DNA of 6,658 nucleotides from an uncultured Bacteroidota bacterium (GTDB taxonomy: Bacteria > Bacteroidota > Bacteroidia > Chitinophagales > Chitinophagaceae): NCBI GenBank assembly GCA_946479615.1, contig CAMLGR010000205.1, positions 1-6,658 of the forward strand. The letters run 5' to 3'. Both the position numbers and the translations under genes were made by a program. Under the pieces are notes generated by a model. The model searched no databases. It saw only the letters and a list, made by a program, of their open reading frames with translations, and was not told the origin of the DNA. The stretch's first letter is position 1. Every line of letters starts with the position of its first letter. Below, piece after piece: positions 1 through 6,132 of this stretch.

Positions 1-39
1 TGCAGATAGTGTACTGTAATTGCCTGTCGTAATTTTTAC

Positions 40-75
40 CACATAGGCACATAGGACATATAGGTTTCACATAGA
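40..75. repeat. Short tandem repeat, CACATAGG unit
   Basis: CACATAGG occurs twice back to back (40-47 and 48-55). It is followed by the variant ACATATAGG (56-64), three T residues, and CACATAGA (68-75). The tract lies 14 bp beyond the stop codon of the minus-strand dehydrogenase gene, so it would fall in the 3' untranslated part of that transcript. It has no strong dyad symmetry and no T-run, so I do not call it a terminator. Copies of such a repeat elsewhere in the genome would mark it as a dispersed intergenic element; this cannot be judged from one window. Confidence 0.6.
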
Positions 76-88
76 ATACACTTTAGAC

Positions 89-1204
89 CTACAACGCTGC
101 TTTTATCTCCACAATCTTATCATTCCCGCCATTGCTGGTGCAGATATACACTTTCCCTTCCGGGGAGATACATACATCCCGCATCCGTCCATACTTATTG
201 GTGAAATATTCATTGCTACTGCTGACGGCATTAAAATCATCATCCAGTTTTAACTGGTACAACCGTGCATCTTTCAATGTCGCTACCAGCAATGAATTCT
301 TCCATTGAGGGATCAGGTCGCTGTTATAATAATCCATGCCCGAAGGAGCAATGGTCGGTGTCCATGCTTTGATCGGTTGCACTACATTATGTGTAAGACA
401 AAAATTCTGTTCATTACTTTCATCGCAGAATCCCTGCACTGTTGGCCAGCCATAATTCCTTCCTTTCTCTATGATATTGATTTCATCATCATTCGATGGA
501 CCATGTTCCGCACTGTATAATTTATTATTGGCAAATACCAGTCCCTGTGGATTGCGGTGTCCGAATGTCCAGTAAGGATTACCGGCAACAGGATTATCGT
601 CCGGCACAGTGCCATCCAGGTTCAACCTTAGTATCTTTCCATTCCTCGATGAAGTATTCTGTGGTAATGACTGATCGGAAGCATCGCCGGAAGAAATAAA
701 TAATTTATCATTTACGATCAGCAAACGGCTTCCATTGTGGATGGAAGAAGCAGCGAGGTTATCGATCATCACCGAAGGGGCTGTTAATGTAGTACCGTTA
801 TAAGAAAAGCGAACTACTTTTTCGCGGTAATTGCCACCGTTCATATAATCGTACACAACATATACGTAAGGAGTGATCGTAAAATCGGGATGCAGTGCCA
901 TTCCCAATAAACCACCTTCACCATTGGCTACTACTTCACTGATCGTATAAACAGGAGAGATTACACCAGTGGAAGGATTCAGCCGGCTGATCTTGCCGCC
1001 TCTTTCCGTCATCCAGATCAGGTTATCGGGTCCCCATAAAATTTCCCAGGGAAAATTCAGGTTCAGGGCGATCACGCTGTCTTTCAGTGTAACAGCTTCC
1101 GGCGGCTCTGTATTATCATGACTGCCTGATTTCTTGCAAAAAAAAGTAGCGCACAACGGAAGACTGAAAAGCAACAGCCACCCGGCTCTTTGTATCAACT
1201 TCAT
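89..1204 (-). CDS. PQQ-dependent glucose/sorbosone (aldose sugar) dehydrogenase, exported
   Basis: 371 residues, counted from the ATG at 1202-1204. An in-frame ATG at 1240 would add 12 residues ahead of the signal sequence, so the inner start is preferred. The family (GSDH, soluble quinoprotein glucose dehydrogenases and YliI-type aldose dehydrogenases) is a six-bladed beta-propeller that oxidises sugars in the periplasm using PQQ and calcium. Visible family motifs are H156 in IHNGSRL (the catalytic-His segment), GHRNPQG at 215-221, EHGP at 233-236, DDEIN at 239-243, NYGWP at 250-254, a TLKDARLYQL strand near 309-318 and RMRDV at 340-344. The N-terminus is basic then hydrophobic (about residues 8-22), followed by C23-K-K. 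This resembles a lipoprotein signal with a non-canonical lipobox (TFFC). The usual HxGGR motif reads HNGSR here. The gene is monocistronic and divergent from lemA. The substrate cannot be told from sequence. The family call is firm; membrane anchoring is a guess. Confidence 0.93.
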   Translation of the reverse strand: MKLIQRAGWLLLFSLPLCATFFCKKSGSHDNTEPPEAVTLKDSVIALNLNFPWEILWGPDNLIWMTERGGKISRLNPSTGVISPVYTISEVVANGEGGLLGMALHPDFTITPYVYVVYDYMNGGNYREKVVRFSYNGTTLTAPSVMIDNLAASSIHNGSRLLIVNDKLFISSGDASDQSLPQNTSSRNGKILRLNLDGTVPDDNPVAGNPYWTFGHRNPQGLVFANNKLYSAEHGPSNDDEINIIEKGRNYGWPTVQGFCDESNEQNFCLTHNVVQPIKAWTPTIAPSGMDYYNSDLIPQWKNSLLVATLKDARLYQLKLDDDFNAVSSSNEYFTNKYGRMRDVCISPEGKVYICTSNGGNDKIVEIKAAL

Positions 1205-1529
1205 AGTAAAGGGTTGTATTGTCAATTCGGCCAAAACCATGCCGCAGAGTTAGTACTTACCCAAACAAAATCTGCATCTTCTTGACGAACAGGGGAAAGA
1301 ACTTGGTCAAACACGTTGCAGCCGGTAGCCAGAGGCTGTAATCAGTAGATGACCCCATATCCATAACAACTATTGCTTCCTTATACTGCCGGCTGACGAC
1401 TGTCTGCTGTTGATTGCCGGCTGCATGACTGCCGGCTCTTCCACCGACTTCCCGCCGCAGCTCGCCGAACTAAACCGCCGGGTAATCTGAAAAACCCTAA
1501 TTTTATTCTCTCTTAAAACTTAAACAATC
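1205..1529. other. Divergent intergenic region, no gene seen
   Basis: This gap separates the 5' ends of the minus-strand dehydrogenase and plus-strand lemA, so it must hold promoters for both. I found no good TTTG-N19-TAnnTTTG match on either strand. The nearest on the plus strand is TAATTTTA (1498-1505), which differs from the -7 consensus in its last base and has no TTG at the right distance. No tRNA or convincing small ORF is visible. A GC-rich repeat tract (1385-1437) lies inside it. Confidence 0.6.
1385..1437. repeat. TGCCGGCT repeat cluster
   Basis: TGCCGGCT occurs at 1387-1394, 1415-1422 and 1430-1437. The first and third copies share the longer form ACTGCCGGCT (1385-1394 and 1428-1437). 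Each copy contains the palindrome GCCGGC. The intervening bases are also CTG/GACTG-rich (for example GACGACTGTCTGCTG), suggesting a degenerate tandem array of GACTGCCGGCT-like units. It lies about 95-145 bp before the lemA start. Confidence 0.55.
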
Positions 1530-2147
1530 ATGAAAGGAACCAGGAACTTAACATTATTGATCATTCTTGCACTCATCGTCATCTTAGGCGCATGGAGTTG
1601 CGGAGGATACAATGGATTGGTGAAACAGGATGAAACGGTCAAAAACTCATGGAACAATGTACAGAGTGCTTACCAGCGCCGCGCCGACCTGATCCCCAAC
1701 CTTGTTAATGTAGTAAGAAGCGAGGCTACGTTTGAACAGCAAACGCTGATACAGACCGTAGAGGCCCGTTACAAAAACCTGAACAGTGTTAAAGTGGATC
1801 CTTCCAATCTTACCACGGAGAACATTGCTAAATTCCAGGCAGCACAGGGCGAACTGAGTGGCGCTCTTCAACGTTTGATGGTAGTGGTAGAAAACTATCC
1901 CAACCTGAAATCGAATGAAGGATTTCACAACCTGCAAACACAACTGGAAGGAACAGAAAACAGGATCAATGTGGCACGTAATGATTTTAACGGCGCTGTC
2001 AATACCTATAATACCAAAGTGCGTTCATTTCCCATGAACATTTTCGCAGGCATGTTTGGATTCAAAGTAAAAGAAGGTTTCAAAGCGGATGAAGGCGCAC
2101 AACATGCACCGGCGATCCCCGATAACATTATGGACAGTAAGAAATGA
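1530..2147 (+). CDS. lemA: LemA family protein
   Basis: 205 residues, the normal length for LemA proteins, which are long alpha-helical proteins anchored by an N-terminal segment with the body outside the cytoplasm in most models; their biochemical role is not settled. One hydrophobic segment (residues 7-22) leads into S23-C24-G-G-Y-N-G-L-V, the typical LemA junction. C24 could be lipidated, although AWSC is not a classical lipobox. Family motifs are all present: W41 in VKNSWNNV, QRRADLIPNLV at 49-59, EAR at 78-80, NYPNLKSNEGF at 122-132, GTENRINVAR at 141-150, FNGAVNTYN at 153-161 and the SFPMNIFAGMFGF segment at 166-178. It is the first gene of an operon with two TPM-domain genes. Its TGA overlaps the next ATG (ATGA, 2144-2147), which suggests translational coupling. 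The start is the only ATG before the signal anchor; there is no Shine-Dalgarno sequence. Confidence 0.95.
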   Translation: MKGTRNLTLLIILALIVILGAWSCGGYNGLVKQDETVKNSWNNVQSAYQRRADLIPNLVNVVRSEATFEQQTLIQTVEARYKNLNSVKVDPSNLTTENIAKFQAAQGELSGALQRLMVVVENYPNLKSNEGFHNLQTQLEGTENRINVARNDFNGAVNTYNTKVRSFPMNIFAGMFGFKVKEGFKADEGAQHAPAIPDNIMDSKK

Positions 2148-2605
2148 GATTATTCTTCTGGCAAAAACCTACCCCGTTCTTCAGCAATGAAGAAAGCAGG
2201 ACCGTAACCAGCGCTATCAAACAGGCAGAGAAAAACACCAGTGGTGAAATACGGGTGTTTGTCGAAAGTAAATGCCGTTGGGTAGATGCGATCGATCGCG
2301 CTGCCGAAGTATTCTTTTCCCTGAAAATGGATAAGACAGATGAACGCAATGCGGTGCTTGTCTACATCGCTTTAAAAGACAGGCAACTGGCTGTTTTTGG
2401 CGATGAAGGAATTCATCAGCGCGTAGGAACCGAATACTGGGATAAAGTAGTAGGAGATCTTTTATCCGGGTTCAATCAAAATAATCATGCAGAAAGTCTT
2501 GCCACCTGTGTATTGAAGATCGGCGATGCACTGCACCGGGAATTTCCCTATAACAACGACACTGATAAAAATGAATTGCCGGACGAAATAGTCTTTGGTA
2601 AATAA
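2144..2605 (+). CDS. TPM-domain protein, short non-exported form
   Basis: 153 residues, almost all one TPM domain (the TLP18.3/Psb32/MOLO-1 fold). There is no signal peptide or membrane segment, so the protein is probably cytoplasmic. Visible family features are FFS at the start (12-14), the helix with AIKQAEKNTSGEIRV (24-38), TDERNAVLVYIA (65-76), the strand leading to GDEGI (86-90), YWD (98-100) and a conserved-looking tail with FP (134-135) and NELPDEI (143-149). The ATG overlaps the lemA stop by 4 nt and the stop lies only 3 nt before the next gene, so the three genes are almost certainly co-transcribed. The plant relative TLP18.3 has been linked to photosystem II repair and phosphatase activity; nothing here proves such an activity. 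The family assignment is firm, the function open. Confidence 0.9.
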   Translation: MRLFFWQKPTPFFSNEESRTVTSAIKQAEKNTSGEIRVFVESKCRWVDAIDRAAEVFFSLKMDKTDERNAVLVYIALKDRQLAVFGDEGIHQRVGTEYWDKVVGDLLSGFNQNNHAESLATCVLKIGDALHREFPYNNDTDKNELPDEIVFGK

Positions 2606-2608
2606 TCA

Positions 2609-3424
2609 ATGAAGCGGATTTTAGTAATAGCGGCCCTGCTCTTTTCTTTCTGTGTCAATGCCCAGATCGGTACGCTTGTGCCATCGAAGCCACCGGCATC
2701 CGAAGGATTGGTGCATGACTATGCCAATCTCCTTACACATGACCAGCAGGCTTCTCTTAACGATAAGCTGATCGCGTATAACGACAGCACCAGCAGCCAG
2801 ATCGTCATTGTAACACTGCCAACGCTGACAGATAAATCGGGCGCACAATACGAGGACGAAGAAGTGGCGCTGAAAATACTGCGCGACTGGGGGGTAGGAC
2901 AACAGGGTAAAAACAATGGGATCGTTATTCTCATTGTTAAAAGTCCGGACAATTCAGAGAAAAAAATACGGATCGAAGTCGGGTATGGGCTGGAAGGCGC
3001 AATACCCGATATAACCGCACAGACCATTATCGATCACCGCATCATCCCGCATTTCAAAGATGGCAACTATTACCGCGGCCTCGATGAAGCTGTCGATGAC
3101 CTGGAAAAAGCGGCTGCCGGTGAATACAAAGCGCCGGAAGGCTATGGTAAAAAGAAAGGGAGTGGTCCCGGCGGATTCTGGCTCATCATTATCATGGTGA
3201 TCATATTCTCAATCGTAGGCGGTTCCCGCGGTGGCAGGGGTGGTGGCGGAATGGTTTCCCGTCGCGGGTATGGTGATCTTGCGACAGGCTGGTTGATCGG
3301 CACCTTGCTGAGTGGCGGCCGGGGCGGTGGAAGCGGAGGTGGCTGGTCAGGCGGCGGTGGAGGCGGCTTCGGAGGTTTTGGTGGCGGAAGCGGCGGCGGC
3401 GGCGGAGCAAGCGGAAGCTGGTAA
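2609..3424 (+). CDS. Exported TPM-domain protein with membrane anchor and Gly-rich tail (YgcG-like)
   Basis: 271 residues. A signal peptide (1-18, likely cleavage after CVNA before Q19) is followed by a TPM domain at about 28-170. That domain shows LVHDYANLL at 34-42, QIVIVTLPTL at 64-73, GKNNGIVILI at 100-109 and IEVGYGLEGAIPD at 122-134. A transmembrane helix (about 190-204, FWLIIIMVIIFSIVG) follows a basic KKK at 181-183. The rest is Gly/Ser/Arg-rich and ends GGGGASGSW, the usual tail of YgcG-type proteins. Expected topology is TPM domain outside the cytoplasm and the Gly-rich tail inside, if the signal peptide is cleaved. As third gene of the lemA operon it is probably a partner of the other two; the joint function (membrane or envelope stress is often suggested) is inference. 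The tail is encoded by G-rich low-complexity DNA at about 3310-3415 that could vary in length. Confidence 0.92.
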   Translation: MKRILVIAALLFSFCVNAQIGTLVPSKPPASEGLVHDYANLLTHDQQASLNDKLIAYNDSTSSQIVIVTLPTLTDKSGAQYEDEEVALKILRDWGVGQQGKNNGIVILIVKSPDNSEKKIRIEVGYGLEGAIPDITAQTIIDHRIIPHFKDGNYYRGLDEAVDDLEKAAAGEYKAPEGYGKKKGSGPGGFWLIIIMVIIFSIVGGSRGGRGGGGMVSRRGYGDLATGWLIGTLLSGGRGGGSGGGWSGGGGGGFGGFGGGSGGGGGASGSW

Positions 3425-3456
3425 AAGAATAAAGATCGGATCCGGTTATCGGATAA

Positions 3457-3523
3457 ATAGAAAGTCAAAAATGGGCAGCCTGTTCCGTTTTTGACTTTTT
3501 ACTTTTGATTTTTGACTTTCTAT
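3457..3523. terminator. A/T-rich inverted repeat with two alternative stems, probable operon end
   Basis: The arm at 3457-3472 (ATAGAAAGTCAAAAAT) is the exact reverse complement of 3508-3523, giving a 16-bp stem around a 35-nt loop. The core AAAGTCAAAAA (3461-3471) also pairs perfectly with 3488-3498, an 11-bp stem with a 16-nt loop followed by T residues (3496-3500). The two right arms are direct repeats of TTTTTGACTTT, so the two stems exclude each other. It lies 33 bp after the lemA-TPM operon and 63 bp before the next gene. Intrinsic termination is plausible, especially for the inner stem with its T-run, but the stems are A/U-rich and weak. Confidence 0.5.
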
Positions 3524-3585
3524 ACTGGTTTAACAAGTATTGTAGGTTTATTGCTATAATTTTATCTTCTTAATTCAAACGTTCG

Positions 3586-4938
3586 ATGAAGGGATTTATC
3601 TGCTGTCTTATCTTATCATTTTCGATCGCTACCGGCTTTTCACAAAAAGTGTACTTTATGTACCTGCAGTCGGAAACGGATCAACCATTTTTTGTAAAGC
3701 TGAATGATAAAGTGACTAGTTCATCTTCGTCAGGCTATCTTATCTTATCAAAACTGCGTGACAGTGCTTATTCATTTACGGTCGGCTTCCCGCAAAACAA
3801 ATGGCCCGAACAGCAATTCAAAGTTGATATGGCGGCAAAGGATCATGGATTCCTGGTGAAGAATTTCGGTGAAAAAGGCTGGGGGTTATTTGACCTGGAA
3901 TCATTATCCGTGAACATGGCCATTACCGGTACTGCAAAAGCGCCAGCAACCGAACCCAAAGAAGTATCTGATTTTACCAATATACTTTCCAAAGCATCGG
4001 ATGATCCTTCCTTGAAAGAAAAACCGATAGCGGTGGTCAAAAAAGAAACACCGGCTGAAGTGGCACAACCTGTTGCGGCAACTGTGATCGAAACAGTTCC
4101 TCCAAAAACAACTGTGGCCGTAACGGAAATAAAAGAGCCGGAAAAAATATCTCCCGAATTGCAAAAAGAACTGGCAAAGAAAGAAGAGCAGCCACAGGCG
4201 CAAAAACCAGATAGCGTAAAAAAGGAAACAGCGAAAGAAGTAATCAAAGAGAAACCGGTTGTTACTACAGATGCATTGGTTGATCCGCCTGCGAAAAAAA
4301 CAGAACCTGCAGAAACACCAAAAGAAATAATAGCGGAGAAAAAACCGGAGCCTGTTGTACAGGCGCCCGCAGAAACTGAATACAGCAGTTCTGTGGTGAA
4401 AAAGAAATCTGAAAGTTCTACCGTGGAAGGAGTAGGGTTCACCTATGTCGATGAATACAAGGACGGCAAAAAAGATACGATCCGCATCCTGATCCCGAAT
4501 CCTCCGAGAACAACCACGCAACAACCGAAAGATGACAAGAGATTTTTAGATATAACTGCAGATACAAAAGATGCAGGTGAAACGAATAAGGCAACTGAAA
4601 AAAATAATACCGATCCTGCAAAAGCAGTTAAGAAAGCACTTCCTGGTAATTGCAGCAGCCTGGCATCTGACAATGATTTTTTAAAATTGAGAAAAAAGAT
4701 GGCGGCTGAATCAACCGATGATGGAATGGTACAGGAAGCAACCAAAGCATTCAAATCGAAATGTTTTACGGTAGCACAGGTAAAAAACCTGGGTTCTTTA
4801 TTTCTCAATGATGCCGGTAAGTATAAATTCTTTGATGCGGCGTATACTCATGTGCCCGACCCGGAGAACTTTTCTTCCCTGCAATCGGAATTAAAAGAAG
4901 AATATTATCTCAACCGTTTCAAAGCTATGATCAGGTAA
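3586..4938 (+). CDS. Exported protein with DUF4476-like C-terminal domain, unknown function
   Basis: 450 residues in three parts. A signal peptide (about 1-19, likely cut after GFS before Q20) leads into a compact N-terminal region (21-110). This region has aromatic and charged strands, such as KVYFMYLQSE, GYLILSKLRDSAYSF and KDHGFLVKNFGEKGWGLFDL, and looks like a beta-rich domain I cannot name. Residues about 113-280 and 305-350 are low-complexity, rich in Lys, Glu, Pro, Thr and Ala, with loose repeats such as KKETPAEV (152-159), KKETAKEV (212-219) and KKTEPAET (237-244); this is probably a flexible linker across the envelope. The C-terminal 95 residues (from C356) have the DUF4476 pattern: DNDFLKLRKKM, a helix ending at C393, FTVAQVKNLGSLF, GKYKFFDAAY and YYLNRFKAMIR. 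C356 and C393 could form a disulfide. No catalytic motif is visible. It is upstream of truA, 34 nt away, and may share its transcript. Confidence 0.85.
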   Translation: MKGFICCLILSFSIATGFSQKVYFMYLQSETDQPFFVKLNDKVTSSSSSGYLILSKLRDSAYSFTVGFPQNKWPEQQFKVDMAAKDHGFLVKNFGEKGWGLFDLESLSVNMAITGTAKAPATEPKEVSDFTNILSKASDDPSLKEKPIAVVKKETPAEVAQPVAATVIETVPPKTTVAVTEIKEPEKISPELQKELAKKEEQPQAQKPDSVKKETAKEVIKEKPVVTTDALVDPPAKKTEPAETPKEIIAEKKPEPVVQAPAETEYSSSVVKKKSESSTVEGVGFTYVDEYKDGKKDTIRILIPNPPRTTTQQPKDDKRFLDITADTKDAGETNKATEKNNTDPAKAVKKALPGNCSSLASDNDFLKLRKKMAAESTDDGMVQEATKAFKSKCFTVAQVKNLGSLFLNDAGKYKFFDAAYTHVPDPENFSSLQSELKEEYYLNRFKAMIR

Positions 4939-4972
4939 GCCTGTTGCCGCTGACAGACTGCAAAACTCACTT

Positions 4973-5713
4973 ATGCCCCGTTACTTTCTCGAAGTCTCCT
5001 ACAAAGGCACTGCTTACAGTGGTTTCCAGTCGCAGCAGAATACTGACCTCACCATACAGGCGGAAGTAGAAAAAGCCATACTCGTACTGGAAAAAAAGCA
5101 ATTGTTGCTTACGGGATCTTCACGTACTGATGCAGGGGTACATGCTATCCAGAACTACTTTCATTTCGATGCAGACAACCTGCATCCTCAATTCGTTTAC
5201 AAGCTCAATGCGATCTTACCGGGTGATATCGTCATTAAAAGACTGGTACGGGTAAAAGATGATGCACATTGCCGGTTTGATGCAGTGAGCAGGGAATACA
5301 AATACTTCATTTACCGCCACAAGGATCCTTTCCTGCGCGACAGGGCCTTTTACTTTCCTTACAAGCTCAATTGGGAAGCGATGAAGGAAGCGGCCGGGAT
5401 TCTTAAGGAATACACGGACTTCACTTCTTTTTCCAAGCGCAATACACAGGTAAAAACCTTTCAGTGCCAGCTGATGGAAAGCGAATGGCTGGAGGAAGGC
5501 GATTGCCTGGTATACCGGGTAAGGGCCAACCGTTTTCTGCGGGGGATGGTCAGGGCGCTGACGGCCACGATGCTGAAAGTGGGGCGGGAAAAGCTGGATC
5601 TCGCGGCTTTCCGGGCAATCATCGAGGCTAAGGACTGTACGGTGGCGAGCTTTGCAGTACCGCCACAGGGTCTTTTCCTGGAAGCGATCGGGTACCCGGC
5701 GGGTACCTGGTGA
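4973..5713 (+). CDS. truA: tRNA pseudouridine(38-40) synthase TruA
   Basis: 246 residues, complete and close to the usual TruA length. The enzyme isomerises uridines 38-40 in the anticodon arm of many tRNAs, in the cytoplasm. Visible signatures are YKGTAYSGFQSQ (10-21) near the N-terminus and GSSRTDAGVHA (48-58) with the nucleophile D53. Others are the RFDAVSREYKYFIY segment (101-114) with the active-site tyrosine Y109, DFTSF (149-153), the RFLRGMVR helix (187-194) and the C-terminal PPQGLFLEAIGYP (230-242). All key residues are present. The start ATG follows the upstream stop by 34 nt and no Shine-Dalgarno is visible, as expected for this phylum. The last third of the gene is clearly more G-rich than the rest, a trend that continues into the following non-coding DNA. 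It is the last protein gene before the rRNA operon. Confidence 0.97.
   Translation: MPRYFLEVSYKGTAYSGFQSQQNTDLTIQAEVEKAILVLEKKQLLLTGSSRTDAGVHAIQNYFHFDADNLHPQFVYKLNAILPGDIVIKRLVRVKDDAHCRFDAVSREYKYFIYRHKDPFLRDRAFYFPYKLNWEAMKEAAGILKEYTDFTSFSKRNTQVKTFQCQLMESEWLEEGDCLVYRVRANRFLRGMVRALTATMLKVGREKLDLAAFRAIIEAKDCTVASFAVPPQGLFLEAIGYPAGTW
5691..5707 (+). other. Stem-loop over the last truA codons, possible terminator
   Basis: GGTACCC (5691-5697) pairs perfectly with GGGTACC (5701-5707) across a GGC loop, extendable outward by G:U, C:G and U:G pairs. The stop codon follows at 5711-5713 and a short T-run (TCTTTTA) at 5714-5720. It could end truA transcription, but the T-run begins six bases after the stem, so it is not a classical intrinsic terminator. 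Confidence 0.35.
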
Positions 5714-5725
5714 TCTTTTACCCGG

Positions 5726-5779
5726 CCGGTTAATCCATTAACGCATAATCCCGATTCTTCTTTCCCGGTATTAACCGGG
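5726..5779. repeat. Overlapping inverted repeats after truA
   Basis: CCGGTTAAT (5726-5734) is the exact reverse complement of ATTAACCGG (5770-5778). The right arm also lies in a tight local hairpin, CCCGGT (5764-5769), loop ATTA, ACCGGG (5774-5779). A third ATTAAC (5737-5742) mirrors GTTAAT at 5729-5734. These pairings compete with each other. No T-run follows on the plus strand. It may be a degraded terminator region or a small mobile-repeat remnant. Confidence 0.45.
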
Positions 5780-5800
5780 GCCCGGATCAGCCTTTGGTTA

Positions 5801-5884
5801 GGGTCTTGGTCGGGTCTCGTTCGGGTCATGTTCGGGTTTTGCAGGGGTTCTCCCTATGAAAGGAGACCCGAAGGAGACCCGAAC
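5801..5884. repeat. 11-bp tandem repeat array with inverted copies (hairpin element)
   Basis: Four consecutive 11-bp units run from 5801 to 5844: GGGTCTTGGTC, GGGTCTCGTTC, GGGTCATGTTC and GGGTTTTGCAG. After a short spacer, two identical 11-bp units GGAGACCCGAA (5862-5872 and 5873-5883) carry the same motif in reverse orientation; TCGGGTCTC on the left matches GAGACCCGA on the right. The left block 5808-5830 can pair with 5862-5884 at 18 of 23 positions by my alignment, with a loop of about 31 nt. A smaller stem, GGG-T-TCTCC (5845-5853 region) with GGAGACCC, can form instead. It lies between truA and the rRNA promoters. This resembles dispersed intergenic repeats of Bacteroidota; the role is unknown. 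Confidence 0.7.
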
Positions 5885-6075
5885 AAAAGGCGGATGAGCT
5901 GTTGCAAAGGGGTAGAGATGAAGGGGATGGGAGAATGGGAGAGGACAAAAGGGTCGGAAACGGTCATTTGAGGACACTGATCGGGGTGGAAAAGGGCGGG
6001 TAATGGTGGTGATGGAGGGGATATTTATCTCTTATGGGGACTTTTGGGAAAGGGGGCAAAAAAAAATGGGGTGCT
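5885..6075 (+). other. G-rich, C-poor non-coding tract
   Basis: No gene is seen here. The plus strand is strongly purine-rich, with only about one C in twelve bases by my count and many G-runs: GGGG at 5909, 5923, 5983, 6017, 6036 and 6068; GGGGG at 6052; GGG at 5929, 5937, 5951, 5994, 5998 and 6046. Groups such as 5923-5953 and 6036-6071 approach a quadruplex pattern, but one loop in each is about 11 nt. The longest ATG-started frame I traced (from 5894) gives 25 residues and is not convincing. Confidence 0.55.
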
Positions 6076-6132
6076 GAAAGGCTTTGCTGTATTGATTTAC
6101 AGGGGAATTGGCGGGATTTTATGTAAAAAAGA

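Noticed and set aside
40..75. CRISPR array
   Set aside because: Units are 8 bp and adjacent, without unique spacers; the same applies to the 11-bp array at 5801-5884.
1498..1505. TAATTTTA before lemA, and the same TAATTTTA at 3557-3564 before the DUF4476-like gene, as -7 boxes
   Set aside because: Both differ from TAnnTTTG in the last base and neither has a TTG at 19 nt upstream; A/T-rich DNA gives such matches by chance.
3142..3468. Minus-strand proline-rich frame opposite the Gly-rich tail
   Set aside because: It is the complement of GGN glycine codons (read as CCN proline); it has no plausible start context and lies over a well-supported gene.
3843..4524. Two overlapping minus-strand frames of about 200 codons opposite the DUF4476-like gene
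   Set aside because: They mirror the Lys/Glu/Thr-rich linker (giving Phe/Ser/Arg-rich products), overlap each other in different frames and match no family I know; the plus-strand gene has a signal peptide and recognisable domains.
5461..5829. Minus-strand frame of 122 codons covering the truA 3' end and the 11-bp repeats
   Set aside because: It lies opposite truA, its N-terminal part (TRTRPDQDPNQ) is just translated repeat, and there is no supporting promoter or homology.
5894..5971. 25-codon ATG frame in the G-rich tract
   Set aside because: Too short, no initiation context, and the composition follows the purine skew.
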